Shown: positions 39,026 through 48,023, counted from the first letter of the stretch. The stretch is 64,000 nucleotides of DNA from Nocardioides daedukensis (GCF_013408415.1 NZ_JACCAA010000001.1:3596001-3660000), one strand, 5' to 3'. Made by a program: numbers and translations. The notes: a model not told the origin generated them from the sequence alone.

Positions 39026-39820
39026 GTGAGTGACTCCGACCTGCACGTGACGAACCTCGGCGAGAGCGGCCCGCGGGTCGCCTTCTGCCACGGACTCTTC
39101 GGCCAGGGGAAGAACTGGACGGCGATCGCCAAGGCGATCTCCGATGACCACCGGGTCTCCCTGATCGACATGCCCAACCACGGACGCTCCCCGTGGACTG
39201 AGCATCTCGACTATCCCGAGATGGCCGAGCAGGTCGCCGAGCTATTCGACGCCGACGACCCGGTCGCCCTGGTCGGTCACTCGATGGGCGGGAAGATCTC
39301 GATGCTGCTGGCCCTGCTCCACCCCGAGCTGGTCGAGCGGCTGGTGGTCGTCGACATGTCGCCCGTGGACTACCCGGGGCAGAGCGAGTTCGCCGGCTAC
39401 ATCGACGGCATGCAGGCGCTGGACCTGGCCTCGATGAGCACCCGCGCCGAGGCCGACGAGGCGCTGTCCGAGGCCGCCCCCAATCGCACCGTGCGCAGCT
39501 TCCTGCTCCAGAACCTCCGTCGCGACAGCGGTGGCCAGGGCTGGCGGTGGATGCCCAACCTGGACCTGCTCGGCCGCGAGCTGCCGGTGCTCGGCGGCTG
39601 GCCCGCGGACCGGGTGGAAGCAACGACGTACGACGGTCGCGTGCTGTGGGTGGCCGGAGCGGAGTCGCCCTACGTCAAGGACGACTATGCGCCGGCGATG
39701 GAGGCGCTGTTCCCGCGGGTGGCCAAGGTGACCATCAAGAACGCCGGACACTGGGTGCACTCGCAGCAGCCCGAGGTCTTCACCGAGGTGCTGCGACGGT
39801 TCCTGGCCACGAAGCCATGA
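39026..39820 (+). CDS. alpha/beta hydrolase
   Basis: 264 residues. The nucleophile is S86 in LVGHSMGGK, the oxyanion region is FCHGLFGQGKNW, and the catalytic His is in KNAGHWVHSQQPE; an Asp comes from the strand before it. The length and the HGLFG...NHGRS pattern resemble the YbfF-type esterases that cleave short acyl-CoA or thioester-like esters. The natural substrate is unknown. GTG 39026 follows a leaderless-type -10 box. It overlaps the EamA transporter gene (ATGA). Confidence 0.88.
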   Translation: MSDSDLHVTNLGESGPRVAFCHGLFGQGKNWTAIAKAISDDHRVSLIDMPNHGRSPWTEHLDYPEMAEQVAELFDADDPVALVGHSMGGKISMLLALLHPELVERLVVVDMSPVDYPGQSEFAGYIDGMQALDLASMSTRAEADEALSEAAPNRTVRSFLLQNLRRDSGGQGWRWMPNLDLLGRELPVLGGWPADRVEATTYDGRVLWVAGAESPYVKDDYAPAMEALFPRVAKVTIKNAGHWVHSQQPEVFTEVLRRFLATKP

Positions 39821-40767
39821 CGGCCACCGGGCCCCGGCTGGCCTCGGGCCTCGGCTTCGCGCTCCTCTCGGCGGCCTCCTTCGGGCTCTCCGGGTCGTTG
39901 GCCCGCGGGCTGCTCGACCAGGGCTGGAGCGCCGGCGCCGCGGTCACCGTCCGGGTCGCGATCGCCGCCCTGGTGCTGCTGGTCCCGGCCGCGATGGCGC
40001 TGCGTGGGCGTTGGCACCTGCTGCGCAACGCCTCGGGCATGGTGGCCATCTATGGGGTCGTCGCGGTAGCCGGCTGCCAGCTCTGCTACTTCTATGCCGT
40101 CGAGCACCTGCAGGTGGGCGTCGCGCTGCTGATCGAGTACACCGCTCCGGTCGCCGTGGTGGTGTGGCTCTGGTTGCGCCACGGCCACCGGCCGGGACGA
40201 CTCACCCTGGCCGGCGCGCTGGTGGCTGCCGCCGGACTGGTGCTGGTCCTCGATGTGGTCTCGGGCGCACGGCTGAGTGCCGTGGGCGTGCTCTGGGCAC
40301 TCGGCGCCATGGTCGGAGCCGCCACCTACTTCGTGCTCTCCGCCGACGAGGACAACGGACTGCCGCCGATCGTGCTGGCCGGCGGCGGGCTCTCGGTCGG
40401 TGCGCTCGCGTTGGGCCTGGCGGGCGCGATCGGCATCGTCCCGATGCAGGCAGCCACTCGCGACGTCGAGTACGCCGTCGGTTCGGTGCCGTTCTGGGTG
40501 CCCCTGCTGGCGCTGGGCCTGGTCACGGCAGCGCTCGCCTACACCACGGGCATCGCCGCGGGCCGTCGGCTGGGCTCGCGACTGGCCTCGTTCGTCGCGC
40601 TCAGCGAGGTGCTGGCCGCGCTGGCGGCGGCCTGGCTGCTGCTCGACGAGCTGCCCCGGGCGCTGCAGCTCGTCGGTGGCGTGCTGATCCTGGCCGGCGT
40701 GGTGCTGGTCAAGATGGGGGAGAAGGACATCAGGACCCTCGAGGAGGACGGGCTCCCCGTGATCTGA
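39817..40767 (+). CDS. EamA family drug/metabolite transporter
   Basis: 316 residues with ten predicted membrane helices in two EamA halves; the second half begins near residue 150 (LGAMVGAATYFVLSADEDNG). It is typical of DMT-superfamily carriers that export amino acids or metabolites (RhaT/RarD-like), and the ligand is unknown. The ATG overlaps the hydrolase stop. A strong terminator follows it directly. Confidence 0.9.
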   Translation: MTATGPRLASGLGFALLSAASFGLSGSLARGLLDQGWSAGAAVTVRVAIAALVLLVPAAMALRGRWHLLRNASGMVAIYGVVAVAGCQLCYFYAVEHLQVGVALLIEYTAPVAVVVWLWLRHGHRPGRLTLAGALVAAAGLVLVLDVVSGARLSAVGVLWALGAMVGAATYFVLSADEDNGLPPIVLAGGGLSVGALALGLAGAIGIVPMQAATRDVEYAVGSVPFWVPLLALGLVTAALAYTTGIAAGRRLGSRLASFVALSEVLAALAAAWLLLDELPRALQLVGGVLILAGVVLVKMGEKDIRTLEEDGLPVI

Positions 40768-40781
40768 GGCGTCCGGACACG

Positions 40782-40817
40782 CACGACGCCCCGACGGATC
40801 ACCGTCGGGGCGTCGTG
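40782..40817. terminator. strong bidirectional terminator
   Basis: A perfect 16-bp stem with a 4-base loop: the left arm is 40782-40797 (CACGACGCCCCGACGG), the loop ATCA and the right arm 40802-40817. It lies between the convergent EamA and coiled-coil genes, 14 bases after one stop and 18 before the other. It has no T-run. Confidence 0.85.
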
Positions 40818-40835
40818 GAGTGGCTGTGAGTGGTC

Positions 40836-42209
40836 TCAGTCCTCGTCGCCGAAGCCGGACATCACGTCGCGCAACGCTGCGAGCTGGGCGGTGATCGAGT
40901 CGCGACGTCGCGCCAGACGGTCGACCTCGGCCCGGGTCGCGGCCAGCTCCCGGTCGGCGTCGGCCTGGCCGGTGGCGGTCAGGCTCTCCGACTGGCTGCG
41001 TGCGGAGGCGACGATCTGCTCGGCCTCGCGGCGGGCGCGGGTGAGCAGTGCCTCGGACTCCGTCTGGGCCTGGGCGCGGTGCGCCGAGGCCTGGTTGGTG
41101 GCCTCGCTGGCGCGCTGCTCGGCTGCGGCGGCGCGCTGCTCGGCCTCCTCGACCAGCCTGCGGGTCTCTGCGGTGGCGCTGGAGTGGTAGTCGGCCGCCT
41201 CCTTGGCCAGGCGCTCCTTCTCCACGGCCAGCGTGCGGCGTGCCTCCTGCACCTCACGGTCGGCGGCGGCCCGGGCCTTCTCCGCCTCCCGCTGGGCGGT
41301 GACCCTGGCGTCGTTGCTCTCCTGCTCGGCGGCCAGTCGGAGCTGGTCGGCCTCCCGCTTCGCGGCGGCGCGGAGGTCCTGGGCCTCGCTGCGGGCCAGG
41401 TTCCGCTCCTGCTCGGCGTCGGCGATGATGCGGGTCCGCTGCTCGTCGATCTCGGTGAGCTGGACGACGCGCATGTCCTCGGCCTCGCGGCTGGCGTCGG
41501 CACGGATCGCCTTGGCGTCCGCGTTGGCCTGTGAACGGATCTCGGTCGCCTCGCGGACGGCCTGGTTGCGGATGTCCTCGGCCTCCTCCTCGGCCAGTCG
41601 CAGCAGCTCGTTGGCGCGGCCACCCAGGCCGGCGTACGAGGGCCGCTCGGCCTCGGAGACCTTCTTCTTCAGTGCCTCGAGCTCACCCTCCAGCTCGATG
41701 ACCCGCTTCTCGGACATGCCGAGGCTGTTGCCCAGGCCTGCCTTCTCGGTGGTGAGCTGGTTGAGCAGCTGGTCGACGGCGCCCTTGTCATAGCCGTTGC
41801 GGCGCACCACGGGCAGCGAGGGCAGGGACGGGGACTGGACGGCCGGAGAGTATGCCGAGTGGCCACCGCTCGGCGCGGAGCCCTGCGACGGCTGCGCCTG
41901 GGCGTGCTGCTGCTGGGGTGCCTGCTGGCGGGGGGCGGCTGCGGCCGGCGCCTGGCGTGCCGGTTGTGCGCCGGACTGTCCCTGGCCCGACTGCTGGCCC
42001 GACTGCGGGCGCGCCTGCTGGCCGGACTGCTGGCCCGACTGCTGGGGCCGGGCGGGGGACTGCGCCGGAGGGCGAGTCGACGTACGTTCCTGCCCCTTGC
42101 CCGGCTCGTCCTTGATCGCCGGGATCACCTGGGTGGCGTCATCCGCGCCGGTCGACGCGGGGTCGCCCGTGGAGGCGTCATCGAAGATGGACAGGCCGTC
42201 GTCACTCAT
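40836..42209 (-). CDS. Scy/FilP-like polar coiled-coil protein
   Basis: 457 residues. Residues 1-~130 are disordered (Gln, Ser, Pro, Ala-rich, with QSGQQ-type repeats); ~135-165 is a DivIVA-like start (VVRRNGYDKGAVDQLLNQLTTEK); the rest is one long coiled coil rich in Ala, Glu and Arg with AEAEQ/REAEQ-type heptads. In Streptomyces the genes scy and filP lie in this neighbourhood, next to the epimerase and acetyltransferase genes, and their proteins organise polar growth. I infer the same family from composition and order. The start ATG follows AAGGA. It is co-directional with ccr but separated by a terminator. Confidence 0.75.
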   Translation of the reverse strand: MSDDGLSIFDDASTGDPASTGADDATQVIPAIKDEPGKGQERTSTRPPAQSPARPQQSGQQSGQQARPQSGQQSGQGQSGAQPARQAPAAAAPRQQAPQQQHAQAQPSQGSAPSGGHSAYSPAVQSPSLPSLPVVRRNGYDKGAVDQLLNQLTTEKAGLGNSLGMSEKRVIELEGELEALKKKVSEAERPSYAGLGGRANELLRLAEEEAEDIRNQAVREATEIRSQANADAKAIRADASREAEDMRVVQLTEIDEQRTRIIADAEQERNLARSEAQDLRAAAKREADQLRLAAEQESNDARVTAQREAEKARAAADREVQEARRTLAVEKERLAKEAADYHSSATAETRRLVEEAEQRAAAAEQRASEATNQASAHRAQAQTESEALLTRARREAEQIVASARSQSESLTATGQADADRELAATRAEVDRLARRRDSITAQLAALRDVMSGFGDED

Positions 42210-42275
42210 TCACAAATCCTTAGTCAGTCGTGGCACCCGTGTGTCCTACAGTCTTGCGGATCGCCGGTAAAGAAC

Positions 42276-42312
42276 CCACCCCGGCTCGCGCACAGTGCGC
42301 GAACCGGGGTGG
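42276..42312 (-). terminator. intrinsic terminator of ccr
   Basis: CCACCCCGG and CCGGGGTGG (9 bp) enclose TCGCGCA/TGCGCGA (7 bp) with one mismatch and a 3-base loop. On the minus strand, downstream of the ccr stop, the stem is followed by GTTCTTT, a T-rich tail. Confidence 0.8.
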
Positions 42313-42345
42313 AATTGTTCATGGCGTGTGCTCCACGCCTTCTGC

Positions 42346-43686
42346 TCAGACGCCGCGGAAGGCGTTGATCTTGTCGATGTGCTTCTCGCGCAGCTCGGTG
42401 TTGAGCACGCCGAGGCCCTCGGAGGGGGAGAGCGCCAGCACGCCGACCTTGCCCTGGTGCTTGTTGTGGTGCACGTCGAGCGCGGCCTGGCCGACCTGGT
42501 CCAGGGTGTAGGTGCGCGACAGGGTCGGGTGGATCTTGCCCTGGGCGATGAGGCGGTTGGCCTCCCACGACTCGCGGTAGTTGGCGAAGTGCGAGGAGAC
42601 GATCCGCTTCAGGTTCATCCACAGGTAGCGGTTGTCGTACTCGTGCATGTAGCCCGTGGTCGACGCGCAGGTGGTGATGGTGCCGCCCTTGCGGGTGACG
42701 AAGACGGAGGCACCGAAGGTCTCGCGGCCCGGGTGCTCGAAGACGATGTCGATGTCCTCGCCGCCGGTGAGCTCACGGATCTTCTTGCCCAGTCGCAGCC
42801 ATTCCTTGGGGTTCTGCTGGGTGCCCTCTTCGTTCCAGAACTGCCACTTCTCGTCGGAACGGTTGATGATGAGCTCGGCGCCCATCTTGCGGCAGATCTC
42901 GGCCTTCTCCTCGTTGGAGACGACACAGATCGGGTTGGCGCCACCGTTGAGCGCGTACTGCGTGGCGAAGCCGCCCAGGCCGCCCGAGGCGCCCCAGATC
43001 AGGACGTTGTCGCCCTGCTTCATGTCGCCACCGTTCTTGGAGACGAGCTGGCGGTAGGCGGTGGAGTTGACCAGACCGGGGGAGGCAGCCTCTTCCCAGG
43101 TCAGGTGCTCGGGCTTGGGCATCAGCTGGTTCGACTTGACCAGGGCGATCTCGGCGAGACCACCGAAGTTCGTCTCGAAGCCCCAGATGCGCTGCTCCGG
43201 GTCGAGCATCGAGTCGTTGTGGCCGTCGGCCGACTCCATCTCGACCGACAGGCAGTGCGCCACGACGCGGTCGCCGGCGTTCCACTTGGTCACACCGGGG
43301 CCGGTCTTGAGCACGACGCCGGACAGGTCCGAGCCCACCACGTGGTAGGGCAGGTCGTGACGCTTGGTGAGCTCGGAGAGGCGGCCGTAGCGCTCGAGGA
43401 AGCCGAAGGTGGAGACCGGCTCGAAGATCGAGGTCCACACGGTGTTGTAGTTGATCGCGGACGCCATCACGGCGACGTAGGCCTCGCCCGGTCCCAGCTC
43501 GGGAAGGGCGACGTCCTCGACGTGGAGGGACTTGCGCGGGTCCTTCTCCTTGCTCGGGATGCCTTCGAACATGTCGACCTCGTCCTTGTGGACCGTGACG
43601 GCCCGGTAGGACTCGGGCAGTTCGAGGTTGGCGAAGTCCTCGGCGCTGGTGTCGCCGGCCTGGATCGCGTCAAGAATGTGCTGCAC
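42346..43686 (-). CDS. ccrA: crotonyl-CoA carboxylase/reductase
   Basis: Reductively carboxylates crotonyl-CoA to (2S)-ethylmalonyl-CoA with NADPH and CO2, the defining step of the ethylmalonyl-CoA pathway. 446 residues, an MDR-superfamily enzyme with no zinc: the NADP-binding site is LIWGASGGLGGFATQYA, and ASAINYNTVWTSIFEP and RIWGFETNFGG are CCR signatures (the Asn and the Phe-Glu pair match residues known to hold CO2 in studied CCRs). The ordinary acryloyl reductases lack the inserts seen here. GTG 43686 has an AGGGAG ribosome site seven bases before it. Confidence 0.96.
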   Translation of the reverse strand: MQHILDAIQAGDTSAEDFANLELPESYRAVTVHKDEVDMFEGIPSKEKDPRKSLHVEDVALPELGPGEAYVAVMASAINYNTVWTSIFEPVSTFGFLERYGRLSELTKRHDLPYHVVGSDLSGVVLKTGPGVTKWNAGDRVVAHCLSVEMESADGHNDSMLDPEQRIWGFETNFGGLAEIALVKSNQLMPKPEHLTWEEAASPGLVNSTAYRQLVSKNGGDMKQGDNVLIWGASGGLGGFATQYALNGGANPICVVSNEEKAEICRKMGAELIINRSDEKWQFWNEEGTQQNPKEWLRLGKKIRELTGGEDIDIVFEHPGRETFGASVFVTRKGGTITTCASTTGYMHEYDNRYLWMNLKRIVSSHFANYRESWEANRLIAQGKIHPTLSRTYTLDQVGQAALDVHHNKHQGKVGVLALSPSEGLGVLNTELREKHIDKINAFRGV

Positions 43687-43848
43687 GGGGAAACTCCCTG
43701 GAAGTGTCGAGTGGGCGAGTCGGGCACAACGTACCCGTGAGTAACGTGGAGTGGGGCGCTGTGAGACTGACGTCTCACACGCAGGGTGGTCTTCTGCGCC
43801 CCGGGAACGGTCTCAGTGTGGCCGACGGTTCGGTGCGTCAGTGCTGGG

Positions 43849-44316
43849 TCAGTGCTCCGGGGACGCCGCGGGCTCGACCAGCTCCACCAGGACGCCACCG
43901 GCGTCCTTGGGGTGGATGAAGTTGATCCGGGAGTTCGACGTGCCGCGCTTCGGCTCGGGATAGAGCAGGCGCAGGCCACGCTCGCGCAGGATCGCGGAGA
44001 CCTGCTCCACGTCGGTCACCCGGTAGGCCAGCTGCTGCAGGCCGGGGCCGGAGCGGTCGATGAACTTGGCGATCGTGGACTGGTCGTTGAGCGGTGCCAG
44101 GAGCTGGATCCGCTGGGTGGTGGTGTCGCCGCCCTCGGAGTTGATCTGGACCATGGCCTCACGGACGCCCTGCTCCTCGTTGACCTCCTCGTGGGCGACC
44201 TCCATGCCGAAGGTGTCGCGATAGAAGGCAATCGCCTCGTCCAGGTCGGGAACGGCGATGCCGACGTGATCGATGCAGACGAACAGGTTCTTGGGGATGT
44301 CGACAGGTGCGCTCAT
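43849..44316 (-). CDS. mce: methylmalonyl-CoA/ethylmalonyl-CoA epimerase
   Basis: 155 residues, VOC fold. CIDHVGIAVPDLDEAIAFYRDTFGM with the metal His, LQQLAYRVTDV with Gln/His positions, and GVLVELVEPA with the last Glu are the epimerase pattern. It interconverts the S and R forms of methylmalonyl-CoA and ethylmalonyl-CoA, placing CCR product at the entrance of MeaA. ATG 44316 lies six bases after CACGAT. It is divergent from the acetyltransferase gene with a shared 126-base promoter region. Confidence 0.93.
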   Translation of the reverse strand: MSAPVDIPKNLFVCIDHVGIAVPDLDEAIAFYRDTFGMEVAHEEVNEEQGVREAMVQINSEGGDTTTQRIQLLAPLNDQSTIAKFIDRSGPGLQQLAYRVTDVEQVSAILRERGLRLLYPEPKRGTSNSRINFIHPKDAGGVLVELVEPAASPEH

Positions 44317-44322
44317 GGGGCC

Positions 44323-44328
44323 ATCGTG
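44323..44328 (-). promoter_or_regulatory. -10 box CACGAT, leaderless, epimerase gene
   Basis: Minus strand CACGAT, six bases (GGCCCC), then ATG 44316. Confidence 0.4.
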
Positions 44329-44398
44329 ACCTGCGCGCGCAAGCGTGAGTGACGACGTCCACATCCGGGACACATGGTCTCGATGAATAGGACGGGGT

Positions 44399-44404
44399 TA
44401 GGCT
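44399..44404 (+). promoter_or_regulatory. -10 box TAGGCT, leadered, acetyl-CoA acetyltransferase gene
   Basis: TAGGCT here lies 38 bases before ATG 44443, and a full AGGAGG-type ribosome site (44429-44435) sits between. It is a useful contrast with the leaderless genes around it. Confidence 0.45.
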
Positions 44405-44442
44405 CGCAACATTCCATTCATGCATCACCAGGAGGAACAGAA

Positions 44443-45645
44443 ATGTCGTCCACGTCCGGCGGATCCGTCATCGTTGCAGGGGCACGTACGCCCGTTGGTC
44501 GCCTTCTCGGCGGCCTGAAGTCCCTCTCGGCGGCCGACCTCGGCGGTGTCGCCATCAAGGGTGCCCTCGAGAAGGCCGGCGTCGCCGGCGACCAGGTCGA
44601 CTACGTGATCATGGGCCACGTGATCCAGGCCGGTGCCGGCCAGATCACCGCTCGCCAGGCCTCGGTCAAGGGCGGCATCCCGATGAACGTCCCGGCGATC
44701 ACGATCAACAAGGTCTGCCTCTCGGGCATCAACGCGATCGCGCTGGCCGACCAGCTGATCCGCGCCGGCGAGCACGACATCGTCGTTGCAGGTGGCATGG
44801 AGTCGATGACCAACGCCCCGCACGTGCTGCAGAAGTCCCGCGAGGGCTTCAAGTACGGCGACACCCCGCTGGTCGACTCGATGGCCTACGACGCCCTCTA
44901 CGACCAGTTCACCGACCAGCCGATGGGCAACCTGACCGAGTCGTGCAACGCGGCCGGCAAGAACCTGACCCGCGAGGAGCAGGACGAGTTCTCGGCCCGC
45001 TCGCACCAGCTGGCCGCCCAGGCCTGGAAGAACGGCGTCTTCGACGACGAGGTCGTCCCGGTGACGATCCCCTCGCGCAAGGGTGACGTCACCGTCTCCC
45101 AGGACGAGGGCATCCGCGGCGACACCACCGCCGAGTCGCTCTCCGGGCTGCGCCCCGCCTTCGACAAGTCCGGCACGATCACCGCCGGGTCCTCCTCGCA
45201 GATCTCCGACGGCGCTGCTGCGGTCGTCGTGATGAGCAAGGCCAAGGCCGAGGAGCTCGGCCTCGAGTGGATCGCCGAGATCGGCGCCAGCGGCCAGGTC
45301 GCCGGCCCCGACTCCACGCTGCAGCTGCAGCCGGCCAACGCCATCGTCAAGGCTGCCGAGAAGGAGGGCATCGCGGTCTCCGACATCGACCTCTTCGAGC
45401 TCAACGAGGCGTTCGCCGCAGTGGGCATCGAGTCCGCTCGCCAGCTGGGCGTCGACGCCGACAAGGTCAACGTCAACGGCGGTGCCATCGCGATCGGTCA
45501 CCCGGTCGGCATGTCCGGCGCCCGGATCGTCCTGCACCTGGCGCTCGAGCTCCAGCGTCGCGGTGGCGGCACCGGTGCTGCCGCGCTGTGCGGTGGCGGC
45601 GGCCAGGGCGACGCCCTGATCATCCGCGTGCCCGCCAAGGCCTGA
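44443..45645 (+). CDS. acetyl-CoA C-acetyltransferase
   Basis: Condenses two acetyl-CoA to acetoacetyl-CoA, the entry to both the ethylmalonyl-CoA pathway and polyhydroxybutyrate. 400 residues, thiolase fold. The nucleophilic Cys is in [33 protein letters not shown] carries the catalytic His, and [12 protein letters not shown] carries the second Cys. RNEFS-type loops and ELNEAFA are also conserved. ATG 44443 has CAGGAGGAAC upstream, and the longer frame is not supported. It overlaps meaB (TGATG). Confidence 0.95.
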   Translation: MSSTSGGSVIVAGARTPVGRLLGGLKSLSAADLGGVAIKGALEKAGVAGDQVDYVIMGHVIQAGAGQITARQASVKGGIPMNVPAITINKVCLSGINAIALADQLIRAGEHDIVVAGGMESMTNAPHVLQKSREGFKYGDTPLVDSMAYDALYDQFTDQPMGNLTESCNAAGKNLTREEQDEFSARSHQLAAQAWKNGVFDDEVVPVTIPSRKGDVTVSQDEGIRGDTTAESLSGLRPAFDKSGTITAGSSSQISDGAAAVVVMSKAKAEELGLEWIAEIGASGQVAGPDSTLQLQPANAIVKAAEKEGIAVSDIDLFELNEAFAAVGIESARQLGVDADKVNVNGGAIAIGHPVGMSGARIVLHLALELQRRGGGTGAAALCGGGGQGDALIIRVPAKA

Positions 45646-46667
45646 TGGTCACGGACAACGCTTCCAGCGCAACGGCCGGCCGACCGCGAGGTCGGTCGGC
45701 CGTTGCCGTTCCCGAGCTGGTCGAGAAGGCGCGTGCCGGGGACCCGCGCTCGGTGGGTCGACTGATCTCCCTGGTCGAGGACGCCTCGCCGCTGCTGCGC
45801 GAGGTGATGGCCGAGATCTGTCGACACGACGACTCAGCCGCCGATCGGGCGATCACGATCGGCATCACCGGCGCCCCGGGGGTGGGCAAGTCCACCTCCA
45901 CCAACGCGCTGGTCACCGAGCTGCGCAAGGCAGGCAAGCGCGTCGGTGTCCTGGCCGTGGACCCGTCCTCGCCGTTCTCCGGTGGCGCCCTGCTCGGTGA
46001 CCGGGTCCGGATGGGTGACCATGCCCTCGACAAGGACGTCTACATCCGGTCGATGGCCTCGCGCGGTCACCTCGGGGGACTGTCGTGGAGCACCCCGCAG
46101 GCGATGCGGGTGCTCGACGCCGCGGGTTGCGACGTCGTCCTGGTCGAGACCGTCGGTGTCGGGCAGAGCGAGGTGGAGATCGCCGGACTGGCCGACACCA
46201 CGATCGTCCTGCTGGCTCCCGGCATGGGGGACGGCATCCAGGCTGCCAAGGCCGGGATCCTGGAAGTGGGCGACGTGTACGTCGTCAACAAGGCCGATCG
46301 CGACGGAGCCAGCTCGGTGCGCCGCGACCTTCGCAACGCACTCGCCCTGACCCAACGCGGCGAAGGTGCCTGGAAGCCCCCGGTGCTGATGACCACCGCA
46401 CAGGACGGCTCCGGCATGGCCGAGGTCGTGGCCGAGCTCGACAAGCACGCCGAGTGGCTGCGCGCCAGCGGTGAGCTGGCGCGGCGGCGTACCCGTCGCG
46501 CTCGCGAAGAGGTCGAGGCGATCGCGGTCACCACGCTGCGCCAGCGCTGGGCCGCCGTCGGGCGCCACGACCGGCTCGACGCGCTGGCCGTCGAGGTGGC
46601 CGAGGGCAGGACCGACCCCTACACGGCGGCGGACGTGCTGCTGGACGCGCCCGAGTCGGCTGGGTGA
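45645..46667 (+). CDS. meaB: mutase-associated GTPase MeaB
   Basis: 340 residues. SIMIBI-class G protein that loads and protects AdoCbl in acyl-CoA mutases. Walker A is GITGAPGVGKST, Walker B/switch LAVDPSSPFSGGALLGDRVRM and VETVGVGQSE, and the base-recognition motif NKAD (VYVVNKADRDG). ATG 45645 shares a base with the acetyltransferase stop. It serves MeaA/Ecm or a methylmalonyl-CoA mutase elsewhere. Confidence 0.95.
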   Translation: MVTDNASSATAGRPRGRSAVAVPELVEKARAGDPRSVGRLISLVEDASPLLREVMAEICRHDDSAADRAITIGITGAPGVGKSTSTNALVTELRKAGKRVGVLAVDPSSPFSGGALLGDRVRMGDHALDKDVYIRSMASRGHLGGLSWSTPQAMRVLDAAGCDVVLVETVGVGQSEVEIAGLADTTIVLLAPGMGDGIQAAKAGILEVGDVYVVNKADRDGASSVRRDLRNALALTQRGEGAWKPPVLMTTAQDGSGMAEVVAELDKHAEWLRASGELARRRTRRAREEVEAIAVTTLRQRWAAVGRHDRLDALAVEVAEGRTDPYTAADVLLDAPESAG

Positions 46668-46732
46668 GGGCCCGGCCCGTTGGGCGCGCCTCCCGCACCC
46701 CTCGGGTCGCAGTTGTTAGAAAAGACCCTGCA

Positions 46733-46758
46733 GCAAGTTGTCCGAGCAAGTTCTCCGG
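46733..46758 (+). repeat. pair of 13-bp direct repeats upstream of the small membrane-protein pair
   Basis: GCAAGTTGTCCGA (46733-46745) is followed directly by GCAAGTTCTCCGG (46746-46758), 11 of 13 bases identical. Head-to-tail spacing of slightly more than one helical turn suits a regulator binding site. A small hairpin, GGGCAG-cacc-CTGCCC (46757-46772), follows. The 46668-46799 gap contains nothing else I can place. Confidence 0.4.
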
Positions 46759-46799
46759 GCAGCACCCTGCCCACACCACACTGAGGATGGAGAGTTGAG

Positions 46800-46970
46800 A
46801 TGGACGCCAAGAAGGGCGTGCTCGCCGTCGTCGTGCTGTTCCTCGGTTTCTGGATGTTCAAGGACCCCAGTGGGCTGGCGGACATCGCCAGCTCCGGCGC
46901 GGGCGAGGGCTGGGGGCTGACCACTCAGCTCTTCGACGCGACGATCAACTTCATCAACGAGTTGTTCTAG
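46800..46970 (+). CDS. 56-residue single-pass membrane protein
   Basis: MDAKKGVLAVVVLFLGFWMFKD is followed by PSGLADIASSGAGEGWG and a C-terminal amphipathic helix ending INFINELF. One membrane helix near residues 6-20. A GGATGGAGAG ribosome site precedes ATG 46800, codon bias is normal, and the PH-domain gene begins eight bases after its stop, so I consider it a real gene. Function unknown. It is too short for most gene callers. Confidence 0.75.
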   Translation: MDAKKGVLAVVVLFLGFWMFKDPSGLADIASSGAGEGWGLTTQLFDATINFINELF

Positions 46971-46977
46971 GACCGCC

Positions 46978-47499
46978 ATGGGGTTGACCAAGACCCTGTC
47001 GGATCCCAACATCCGCAAGCACCTGCTCCGCGACGAGGGCGAGGTGATAGTCGATGAGGTCATGCACCACTGGATCGTCTACGTGGTGCCGATCCTCGAG
47101 GTCGTCCTCGCGCTGGTCCTCCTGATCGCGTTCCCGTTCATCGACATCGACCTGGCCTGGTTCCCGTTCCTGCTGGCCGTTGCGATCCTGGGCCACGCCG
47201 GCTACAAGACGCTGGCCCACTTCCGGGACAGGTTCGTGATCACCAACATGCGCGTCTTCCGGGTGCACGGGGTGTTCACCTCAAACCTGGCCACGATGCC
47301 ACTGAGCCGGATCCTCGACATCACCGTCGTCAAGCCGTTCCACGGGCGCCTGCTCGGCTTCGGGCACTTCGTCTTCGAGTCCGCCGCCCAGGAGCAGGGG
47401 CTGCGCGACATCCGCCACGTGGCTCGTGCCGACGAGCGGGACCTCTCCATCCAGCGCGTCGTCCAGCGTTCCGGCCTGCGCGGACCCAAGGTGAACTAG
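46978..47499 (+). CDS. membrane-anchored bacterial PH-domain protein
   Basis: 173 residues. Residues 1-~28 are charged; two membrane helices (~31-70, VYVVPILEVVLALVLLIAF and WFPFLLAVAILGHAGYKTLA) are followed by a YdbS/bPH2-type domain starting FRDRFVITNMRVFRVHGVF and including LSRILDITVVKP. Such proteins are thought to gather at the membrane and bind lipids or other proteins; no role is established. It is paired with the 56-residue protein and lies 11 bases before the MarR gene. Confidence 0.85.
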   Translation: MGLTKTLSDPNIRKHLLRDEGEVIVDEVMHHWIVYVVPILEVVLALVLLIAFPFIDIDLAWFPFLLAVAILGHAGYKTLAHFRDRFVITNMRVFRVHGVFTSNLATMPLSRILDITVVKPFHGRLLGFGHFVFESAAQEQGLRDIRHVARADERDLSIQRVVQRSGLRGPKVN

Positions 47500-47510
47500 G
47501 TGAGTCTCCG

Positions 47511-47999
47511 ATGACCCTGCCCTTCGACCCCATCGACGAGGCCGCCCGACAGTGGGGCGAGCGCTGGGACGGTGTGGCGCAGATGCACGCCGTCACGTCT
47601 CTGATGCGGGTCCAGCAGCTCGTGCTCGGTCGGCTCGACGCCATCCTCAAGCCGCACGGCCTCACCTTCGCGCGCTACGAGGCGCTGGTGCTGCTGGTCT
47701 TCTCCTCACGCGGCGCGCTGCCGCTGGGCAAGATGGGCGAGCGCCTGCAGGTGCACCCCACCTCGATCACCTCGATCATCACCCGACTGGTCGTCTCCGG
47801 ACACGTCGTACGCCGTCCGCACCCGAATGACGGTCGTGCGGTGCTCGCGGAGATCACCGAGTCCGGCCGGGCGGTCGTCGAGGCGGCCACGGCGGACCTG
47901 CTCAAGGAGGGCTTCGCGCTCGGCTCGATCAGCGAGGACCAGCTGGGCCAGCTCTCGGAGCTCCTTCGACCGGTGCGCAACGACGCAGGTGATTTCTGA
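47511..47999 (+). CDS. MarR-family transcriptional regulator
   Basis: 162 residues. Winged helix: LTFARYEALVLLVFSSRGALPLGKMGERLQVHPTSITSIITRLVVSGHVVRRPHPNDGRAVLAEITESGR, with the DNA-recognition helix at VHPTSITSIITRL and the wing at RRPHPNDGRAV. N- and C-terminal helices form the dimer. The signal is unknown. It may regulate its own unit, perhaps through the direct repeats at 46733 or the palindrome at 36440; this is guesswork. Confidence 0.92.
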   Translation: MTLPFDPIDEAARQWGERWDGVAQMHAVTSLMRVQQLVLGRLDAILKPHGLTFARYEALVLLVFSSRGALPLGKMGERLQVHPTSITSIITRLVVSGHVVRRPHPNDGRAVLAEITESGRAVVEAATADLLKEGFALGSISEDQLGQLSELLRPVRNDAGDF

Positions 48000-48010
48000 G
48001 TGCCGGTGGG

Positions 48011-48016
48011 TAGGGT
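48011..48016 (+). promoter_or_regulatory. -10 box TAGGGT, leaderless, exported-protein gene
   Basis: TAGGGT, seven bases (GCCGGTC), then GTG 48024. Confidence 0.5.
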
Positions 48017-48023
48017 GCCGGTC

